From positions 888,004 through 952,003 of the forward strand of contig NW_003546245.1 of assembly GCF_000090795.2 (NCBI RefSeq): a DNA stretch of 64,000 bases, written 5' to 3'. Made by a program: the position numbers and the translations under genes. The notes under the pieces are model-generated. The model was not told the DNA's origin. It did not search any database and saw only the letters and a program-made list of their open reading frames with translations. This stretch comes from Amphimedon queenslandica (taxonomy: Eukaryota > Porifera > Demospongiae > Haplosclerida > Niphatidae). Of the stretch, positions 55,657-64,000 are shown in pieces; the first letter of the stretch is position 1; the number at the start of each line of letters is the position of its first letter.

Positions 55657-58614
55657 TTAGACGATGAGATTATAATCTCTCAGATTCTCTTCAAGGACTG
55701 TGGTCTTGACAGCTTCGAAAACGCGTTGAATATTTTCCGTGTCTGTAGCGGTTGTGAAATGAGGGAATATATGCTTCTTTTCGTCAGGATTGACGCTTAG
55801 AAACATTTCTTTAATGAATTCTTTAGCCTTTTCTGCATCTTTAGGAGGTCCTGTGGAAAGATAAAGGGAGTAACATCTGACATTTTTGTTAACCAAGCTG
55901 GCTGGCATGACTGTTATGCTAGGCTATAAACTGTATTATACATGTGTAGCAAATGTTTGTGAGTAATAATGGCAACCATATATCTGATTGGCACAAACCA
56001 CACACACCACAAACAAGTGTATATACACAGTCCAATATTATAAATATAGCATTTGTTTAAGGTCATGCTTTATGAGCCAGCTTCTATCTATATTGACATA
56101 CAGCTATGCAAGGTGTGGTCCAACTACTTATTATTATTAATACTATTTTATTAATGCATTGGGTGTGGTCTGGCCATTGTTGATATCATAATGAATATTT
56201 TTTAATTTGTCTCTGTTTACAATTAGCATTGTCATAGATCATAGAAATAGCAAATTGATGTTATTCACATCAAGCATGCTACACGGTCGTGTTTATATGT
56301 AAACTTAAAATAATATTTTTATGATTATTTTATAGACGTGTGCATGATAATTGTGTCAAGCAAAGGAATTTATACCCAAAAAAGCACGTCCGTTATTACC
56401 GGATGAAATCGAATTATATTTAATCAGATTAAAATTGGAGTATGACAACACATGAAAAAGAGGGAAGTCTGGATAATAATAATGGTATGGTACTACGTAC
56501 AACTCAAACTCTCTCTCTCTCTGTCTCCCTCTCTCTCTCTCTCTCTAACCTGAATATTGAGGGAAGTAGTCGCTAAGATTAGATTTCATAATCTTCTCGT
56601 CAAACAGGTCAGTCTTGTTTAGAAACAAGATGGACGACGCCTCAATAAACCAAGGATAGCCGATGATCGTCTCAAAGAGAGCCAGACTCTCCTTCATTCT
56701 GTTCTCATTCGCATCCTCAAATAGCGCCTGTATTTTAAAAATGAGATAACGAATAAATTTTCATATGTGTTAGCTCATTGTACTTGCTAAGACAAGTGTT
56801 TTTAAAATAGAGAGAGAACATGAAATGTACAAAACAATGGAGCTGCACAGACCTGATCATATTCATTGATGGCAGTCAAAAAGATGACAGCTTTGACTCC
56901 CTCAAAGGCATGAATCCATTTTCTTCTCTCCGACCTCTGCCCACCAACATCAATCATCCTGTGACATATGAAATGTTCATGAACTAATTCCTTACTAACT
57001 GACACACAGACGATTACTCACTCGTACACTCAATGATGCTGAATAACTGATTCAATCACTCATCCCCCTCATCTTCTACTACTCAAATACTAGTACATTA
57101 GTACTACACAATGATCTGTACACAATATTGCCATTGTATATGTAGCACTCTCTCTTTTTCTTTCCCCCTCTCTCTCTTTCCTTCTCTCCCCCCCTCTCTC
57201 TCTCTGACCACAACAACTGTGCAAGCGATTACAGCTCTTTTGTAAGAGAATAAAATAACAAAAATTAATGAAGGATTACATGTTGCAATTACATTATAAA
57301 CAAAGGACAGACATACATTATACAAAAATGAAATATAATACACACACACACACATGTGCCACGAGTTTAAAGATACCAGTTACACAAGAGGAGAGAAAGG
57401 AAATTGTGAATAAAGAAGAGGAGAGAGGCTCACAAAGAAACATGTCAATATATGTACATACATACCTAAATACCACATCCTTTCTCATTTGAAAGGTGTA
57501 TTCTATGATGCCAGTGGTAGGTATTCTTACACGGAGTACATCTTGTACATTAGGAACGTATGATGATTCAAATAGTCTGTCCAAGTCATCTAGATAACTA
57601 CATGTAACAAGGGGAGGAGAAGAAGAATATAAAGAAGATTAGGATTGAAAATATTCTCCTTCTTTTTCTTTTCCTCCTCCTCTCTCTCTCTTTTTGAAAG
57701 CCCCTCCTTACTATTTTGCGGAGTCAGATATTTGGAATTCTCTTCTTCTCTCAAAACAAGCTTGAATTCCACTGTCTGACCAGAACGTTCTAATGGAGCT
57801 TTGAGACTCGGCCTCTAGAGTAGTCAGGCCATCAATGTCCATATCAAGAAACTGATCGCCTAGAGTCTATCAATCAAAGAGAGAGAGAGTGAGTATTAGA
57901 ATGTGAAAAAATGAGAGTACATAACTTAATAATGCTAATACATAGCTCGTTAATTTTATTTCCCTTCCAAATATGGTTGACATGTTAATTATAATGCTAT
58001 TTATCACTTACTCTATTATTATCATCCTCGTACTGGATCTTAAGAGTCGCCATTGCTTCGGCGAGGAGCTGGACGGCCAAGAGAATGTTACGGAAGATAA
58101 GCGGGATAAACTCTTTCCTATCCTTGTCCGTGTAGCCTTGTCCATGGATGATACGCATTTGTTTGATGAAGGTACTCTTGCCAGCTTCTCCGGTACCTTT
58201 AGTAGTAAGGAGAATCATTGAAGACATGGTATCAGATATTATGAGTTGTTTGTCATTCAAGGTGGCCGTAATAGCAAAACAAGACTAAGTGGGAAAGAGT
58301 GTTTTGTGTACATTTCAGGGGCTGAGGACTGCCTACAATTTATTATATAATGCTGTACACATGCCTCTGACTAGTGAGCTATTAGGAATGAAAGCTGTTA
58401 GGATGATGATTTTTCCCAGGTGTGTGTGTGTGAGAGAGAGTGTGTGTGTATGTATTATATGTACATTCTTCTTCTTCACGGTCTTACCAAGGAGCAACAG
58501 TTTGTATTCTTTGCTATTGTCTCGCTTCCATCGCTCTATCTCTCGCTCGATATCTTTACTGACGCGGAGGGCGGCCCTCGACTCTGGGTCCATACAGCAG
58601 GCGAAGGCGTCCAT
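55657..58614 (-). CDS. Heterotrimeric G protein alpha subunit, Gq-like
   Basis: Seven exons encode about 360 residues. G alpha subunits relay GPCR signals; Gq types activate phospholipase C beta. The N-terminus [15 protein letters not shown] has the Cys pair that is palmitoylated in Gq. The P-loop reads GTGEAGKST, with Ala where nearly all G alphas have Ser. Switch I is [14 protein letters not shown], switch II is [23 protein letters not shown] gives the NKxD box, and TTATDTENI gives the TCAT-equivalent box with Thr in place of Cys. The C-terminus LRDYNLIV resembles the Gq EYNLV tail with one extra residue. It is head-to-head with a second G alpha gene and shares several intron positions with it. 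Confidence 0.92.
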
Positions 58615-58925
58615 GTCTTTGTGTGTGTGTGGTTTGGGGAGAAAGAGAGATGGTTAGGGCGTCAGGGACGGAGAGAAACAAGCCGACTCACCTCGCCCCT
58701 ATAAATCTCTTTATTCATCGAGTGGCAAGGAATGCGGAAGGAGAAGGAGAGACGACCTCGCCCATAAGTTGGCTGTGACTTCCACATCTCGCCGGGGAAA
58801 GGAGGCGACTGTGAAGTCTGCTGAGAGAGGGCAAGGGCGTATGAGACAGCAAAAAGCTAGCTTTCTTCATTAAAACCTATACTGATAGAAGGAGAGAGAG
58901 AGAGAGGGAGTCTTTTGTCACGGCC
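58615..58925. promoter_or_regulatory. Divergent promoter between two G alpha genes
   Basis: These 311 bp lie between the opposed start codons. They contain GGGCGT (58657-58662, and again near 58834), a partial match to the GGGCGTGG boxes elsewhere. The gap is longer than in most divergent pairs here. Confidence 0.5.
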
Positions 58926-61321
58926 ATGTCGTGTTTTGTGAGCGAAGAAGTCCGCATGCAGCGGCGGATCAACAAAGAGATTGATAGACAGTTGTTAAGA
59001 GATAAAAAGGACATGAAACGAGAGCTAAAACTTCTCCTTTTAGGTAAGACTATTGACCAGGGAAAGAAGGGGTTATAATACTGATTGTGTGCTATACTTG
59101 TTATCTTTAATGTAAGTATACTACTCTCTTTCACTTTATCTTGTTTCTCTCTACATCCTCTGTTACATCTCCTTTCCTCTCACTAGGGGCTGGTGAATCT
59201 GGTAAAAGCACCTTTATTAAACAAATGAGAATTATTCACGGATCTGGCTACAGTGTTGAAGACAGGAAGCAATTTGTGACCCTCATATATCGCAACATGT
59301 ACACATCACTCCAAGCCCTCACAACTGCAATGGAAAGCCTCAAAATACCATATACCGACCCTCAATCTCAGAGCTATGCAGAGAGTATCTCAACGGTCAA
59401 TCCCGAGACGGTCTCTGAGATACCAGACGATCATAAGGAGGCGTTCAAGTGTCTCTGGTCAGATGATGGGATACAGCAATGCTATCAGAGAAGGAGAGAG
59501 TTCCAATTATCAGATTCTACTAAATAGTGCGTATGCTTTAAATGTAAAGCCTGGCATTTTATTCCTTTTGTAGTTATTTAGATGATGCTGAGAGACTGCT
59601 TGCACAGGACTTTGTTCCCACGACACAAGACGTGCTAAGAGTGAGAATTCCCACGACTGGAATCATTGAATATCATTTTGACATTAGAAATGTTATATTT
59701 AGGTGAAACCCTCTCTCTCTCTCTCTCTCTCTGACTCTCTTTCTATTTCCTCTCCTCAAAATTATCTTTTCCTTTCTTTCTATATGATATCTCTCTCTTG
59801 TTGTGTATAGAATGGTGGATGTTGGTGGTCAGAGATCAGAGAGAAGAAAGTGGATACATTGTTTTGAGAATGTAACGTCAGTCATGTTCCTAGTAGCAAT
59901 ATCAGAGTATGACCAGATACTAGTCGAAACTGATGAGGTGATTTGCATTAATTCCTGTTATTGCTGACTAATTTTGTGTGTGTCTATGTTGTTGCGTTAC
60001 TTTCGACGGGAAGATTTTGCCAAGGCATTATAATTATTTAATAACTGGAACATAAATAGTGACTGTTTCAGTGTGTACATGTATCTGTCTGTATTGTTTA
60101 CGCTACAGCTTAGCCGGCACAATATCACTGGCTACTGCATTGTAATCACATAGGGAATTGATATCCTCCATCCATTATAATCCTGCCAGGCTGCCACATG
60201 TGTGTGTGTGTGCTGTATGACGTATTATGTTTCTATTAATAAGAAGCCAACGGTCATTGCCATCATTTTAATTAGTATTGTGTACTCTATCAGTTTTGCC
60301 CATCAATTTTTATTGCATTAGATTGATTGCATTACCTCCATATTGCACTACATGTAGGTGCAATGTCTCAGCTGAGTGAGTCTTTGAATTACATGCATGT
60401 ATAATGTTAACATGGCGTCTCCTGTCTCGTTTGTAGGCTGTCAATAGGATGGAGGAGAGCTTGGCTTTGTTTGAGACCATCAGTCGCTATCCGTGGTTCC
60501 GTACTTCTTCCGTGATACTCTTCCTCAATAAGAAGGATCTACTCGAAGAGAAGATAATGATTTCCGATCTTTCTGATTATTTCCCGGAGTATAAAGGTAA
60601 GACACAGCCCGTATTCCATCCCTAATGCGATTTTAAAAGCACCTAATACATTTACACGCGTACTTTCATATTATATATGGTATGAATTAATACTAATAAA
60701 GCAACACTAAAAATGATGTTCCCCGCATCATTTTCAACTTTAAAAGCAGCCTCTTTGGACGCCAAAATTAATGAAATTAAACCTTTTGCCAAAATTGTTG
60801 TCTCTGTAGTAACATGTAGTAGTTTTTTGTAATCTTTCTGTGCTAGCTAAACTATTTTTAAGAAGCCTGTGTATTGTTATGGGGAAACTTGTTTAGTAAA
60901 TCTTATGAATGAATGAATGCAATAGAAGTTTAAAAAAATCAATTTTACTGCAATACAATAATTTACAATGATACACAGTTGGGCCACACTTAGGATTAAC
61001 CGCCCACACTAGTTTATTAATACAGAGTTTTTGATATGTTCACATATCATACACGCACAGTATTCTAATACCTTATTCTTATTGTAAATTTATGACATAA
61101 ATTTATCGCAATGCCTTAAACCTTCAGGTCCAAGGCAGAATTACAAAGAAGCTCGGGAGTTCATCGCTCGTATGTTCATTAACATCAACCCACAGAGGTC
61201 AGCTGATATTTATCCCCACTTCACCTGCGCCACAGATACAGAGAATATTAAATTTGTTTTTGATGTTGTAAAGAATCATATATTACAACAGCACATTATA
61301 GAAGTTATTCCAGGCCTCTAG
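58926..61321 (+). CDS. Heterotrimeric G protein alpha subunit, Gq/Gv-like with unusual C-terminus
   Basis: Six exons (58926-59043, 59187-59526, 59574-59702, 59811-59937, 60437-60596, 61128-61321) join in frame to 355 residues. All nucleotide-binding motifs are intact: [23 protein letters not shown] (switch I), [23 protein letters not shown] and [14 protein letters not shown]. The body is Gq-like ([20 protein letters not shown]). The last residues, IIEVIPGL, do not match the receptor-coupling tail of Gq (EYNLV), Gi, Gs or G12. A Gv-type subunit, a class reported in sponges and some other animals, is a possible alternative. The first exon begins [20 protein letters not shown]. Confidence 0.92.
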
Positions 61322-61469
61322 AGAATAATTCTTATAGCAATAATGATACTAATGAATAATGGATAATAATAATTATTATTAAAACAATTATTGTTGCTAT
61401 ATTTATCTCTTTTTATCATGTTTTATTTTTTTACTGACAACCACAGTATTATAATACTTACTATTATTA

Positions 61470-61509
<40 letters not shown>

Positions 61510-62001
61510 TTACTTATTATTAATATTATTAATTGTATCCACATGCATTTACTTCTCTCTCTTCTTTCTTCATCTTTTTTTGTCGCTTTAAGAATACATA
61601 ATAATAATAACAATAATAATAGTAATATAGTAATAATAATAATTTTCATTCCTGTTCCAGCCTTTTCTCTCTTCTTTATTAAGTTTCTTTCTACCAGGAT
61701 ACAGATTCACACTATGTATATGTATGTATTGTCATCTCTTTATTAGTGATGGGAGAGTTGTCTTAATTCCAGTTGTCTATTTCATTTTATATGCCATACT
61801 GCTTCTCTCTCACTCCATTTTCAGCGTTTAAATGTCATCATTATGAGATAATTCATGTACATGGAACTGATGTTACAGTTACAATATTGCACAATGTGAA
61901 TGTGTGTGTGTGTTTAGTTGTGTCATTATGGTTTTAGGTCTTCAGATGTTGATCTGCTTGACGAGAGAAGTGAGGATTTGCTAGTCAGTGTCTCCATCAG
62001 T
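61322..62001. other. 3' region of the G alpha gene
   Basis: This AT-rich sequence contains a long (ATT)n run (about 61458-61508) and further AAT runs (61598-61642). No gene is recognised up to about 61960. Confidence 0.5.
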
Positions 62002-62533
62002 TCAGTATATCCACTGTAACCGATAGGAAATAGATTACCCTAAGTTGTATAATGTTTATGAAGAATGAATAATAATGGTTCTCATTGCTGTCTCATAGCA
62101 TAATTCTGACATACACTACAAGTTATGTAGAATCCTCACATACAGTACATGTAACTGCATGTGTTATAAGTGCAATGATGTGTTCAAAAAATGATACCCA
62201 GTACAATGTATTATATAGATCTAGTTTAATCTTTCTTCTTTGTGTCATTGCATTATTAGGCTTTTTTTAGAGTACAGACTATATTATAATTGTCATCTCT
62301 GATCTAATTGCATGTTATAGTAGTCATCAAAAATAACATTGAAGAGGTAATGGTGGATATAATAAGTTCTAACTTCATTAGTTACTCATAAATATATAGT
62401 AACATGGCCCTCCCCCCTCTCTCCACTAATGAGCATTCCTCTAACAGTGAATGCTATAAAGGTTGAATTACTGTACATTCTTCTCCTCGTTACTGATACT
62501 CGTATCATTGCTTTGTACAGTTAATATAGTTAC

Positions 62534-63799
62534 CTGTAAATTGATGCTCTGGAGACCAATCCCGTGTACAGAGACGTGATCTGCTTGGTATTGTATCACC
62601 GATAATAGAAGATCTACTCCACCTTTGCCAATTTTGTTATCTAAATTAATGTAATAATCTCATTTTACTTAGTAATTATTATTAATGTACATATTAGTAT
62701 TCACACATGCATATTCAAGCCGCCCAGAATTAACTCTCTACCATTGGGCATAGTTCCCTCATCGTTAGCAGAGGTGTAAACAATAGTGTGAGATTAATCG
62801 TGAATTAGCTTCAATGCATAGCTATTTATGTTACTCTGATTGAGTTGTAATATCCTCATTATAAGCTGCATAGTGATCTCACTGTACATATATTCATTGG
62901 CTCATCAGAGTACATTCTTATATTATGTGAATTGTCATTGTGAGTGTGTATAGTATATAGCTAGTATTCATTGAATGTTTGTGTAGGTCTATTGTCCTTC
63001 CTGGTTGTGTTGTGATTTGCACGTGCAGTGCATCATAAGATATACATGAGTACATTTGTACATGTAATGTACAAGTATGATTATTATTACTATTATTGTT
63101 AGTTATTTGCTATTGTTAGAAAAGGCTTTGTATAACACTGTGCTTGTGTTTTTTGTATCTCACAAGATAGAGAGAGGTTAATTATCGAGTAATTTCCTTG
63201 ACAGATCACATCTCCCTTTGGATTAACCTCCACACCATCGATCAGGGGCCCTTGTGCTACTGGTACTGATGGCTGTGTGGTATATAATATTATGTGTCAT
63301 TGATATTTGAGGAATTTTGTTTGATTACTGTTTGATGTGTTGGAGTTGATGGAGCAGTTTTGTCGTCCATTGAACTTCCACCTTTGCTTGTTTTCTTTTT
63401 ACTTTCTGTCCCTGTTTCATTATAACTCAATGTCACTGCACCCTTTCTCTTACCTTTCTTTGTCTTTGCGATGAAGCTAGCAGTTTTCACTAATGCCCCT
63501 ATAGTAGGCCCTCCACTCTGTGTGTGTGTAAATACATTATCAATTATAAAGTGTAGCAGAGAGATCGAAAAGCCAATGTACATGTACAGTCTAGATACAA
63601 ATAATATCTACAGCTATTCATTTATATGTACATACATGTGCATACATACCTTTTTGCCTGAGTCAACTGTCTGCTGTTTTTCTTTACAAACACTAATGCA
63701 TTAATAGTGATTTTAATGTGATATATACATGTAGTGGTAGTTGGGTTACCTTTTCCTTGATGATGTTCTACGACTGAGAGATTCGCTCAGACCCATCCA
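62534..63799 (-). CDS. Unrecognised gene, partial at its 5' end
   Basis: I do not recognise this protein. Minus-strand exons with good splice signals are 63750-63799, a short one near 63650-63695, about 63325-63519, about 63205-63281 and 62534-62641. They join in frame to a basic, Ser/Thr/Lys-rich sequence (SESLSRRTSSRK, ASFIAKTKKGKRKGAVTLSY) followed by a more ordered C-terminal part (GPLIDGVEVNPKGDVI, IGKGGVDLLLSVIQYQADHV). A possible last exon ends at 62002 (TGG ATA TAC TGA after the acceptor). The N-terminus lies beyond the right edge. The exon near 63205 uses a less certain GTCAAG donor. Confidence 0.5.
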
Positions 63800-63855
63800 C
63801 TAAAGGAGAGAAAATAACGAAATTATGAAACTATGTATTTACATGTACATGTATG

Positions 63856-64000
63856 CAGGGTTTCCCCATGGGATTTTGGCACAGTGCTCGTGCAACTTCT
63901 TGTCAGTGAAGAGAATTCTTCATTTTTATAATTTTTTTCTCATCCATATACATGTCCTTATGTTGTGTATCAATTTTGAGCTGATTCCGATCAAATTTGA
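63856..64000 (-). repeat. hAT-like MITE-family copy running off the window
   Basis: It begins CAGGGTTTCCCCATGGGATTTTGG and continues into GTGTATCAATTTTGAGCTGA, the reverse orientation of the family. The far end is outside the window. Confidence 0.75.

Overview
The window is eukaryotic, AT-rich and very gene-dense. About 24 protein-coding genes lie in 64 kb, nearly all split by short GT-AG introns (often 45-100 bp), with intergenic gaps of about 60-500 bp. The gene set is animal (Dixin, PEAK-family pseudokinase, LEDGF/HDGFL2-type PWWP protein, HMG20, centrin-3, ERGIC-53, Gq-type G alpha). Compactness, a GABA-B-like class C GPCR and sponge-like divergence suggest a demosponge such as Amphimedon queenslandica. 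The species is inferred and was not checked against a database.

Left third (1-30 kb): a partial CEP152-like centriole gene (-), MIC13-like (-), MESH1/HDDC3 (+), thiopurine methyltransferase-like (+), coronin (-), cysteine dioxygenase (+), Dixin (-), ERGIC-53/LMAN1 (+), prefoldin-1 (-), DPP8/9 (+), a PEAK/PRAG1-type pseudokinase (-) and centrin-3 (+). Middle (30-48 kb): an intronless class C GPCR cut by an assembly gap (32422-32720), pyruvate kinase (-), a PINK1-like kinase with coiled coil and CHORD-like zinc motif (+), a PWWP/integrase-binding-domain protein (-), HMG20 (+) and AP-3 sigma (+). Right (48-64 kb): COP9 subunit 2 (+), phosphoserine aminotransferase (-), ANP32 (+), a divergent pair of G alpha genes, and an unrecognised gene running off the right edge.

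The genes are mostly unrelated housekeeping and signalling genes; the organisation is what links them. Nine adjacent pairs are head-to-head with 62-453 bp between start codons. Many of these short divergent promoters share GGGCGTGG/CACGCCC boxes, two contain the palindrome TGCGCATGCGCA (NRF1 type), and several start codons lie in ATGGCGGM contexts resembling the TISU element.

Non-coding structure is dominated by a dispersed family with hAT-like ends (CAGGGTTTCCCAC) and internal monomers of about 180 bp, a 177-bp tandem array interrupted by a Mutator-like MITE, and two short GGCTG...CAGCC MITEs. The most striking single observation is a run of four successive microexons (6, 3, 3 and 3 nt) inside the CHORD-like zinc motif of the PINK1-like kinase gene. 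A few hundred bases upstream, a 124-bp MITE has duplicated a 5' splice site of the same gene. No viral fossils, CRISPR arrays, tRNA or rRNA genes were recognised.
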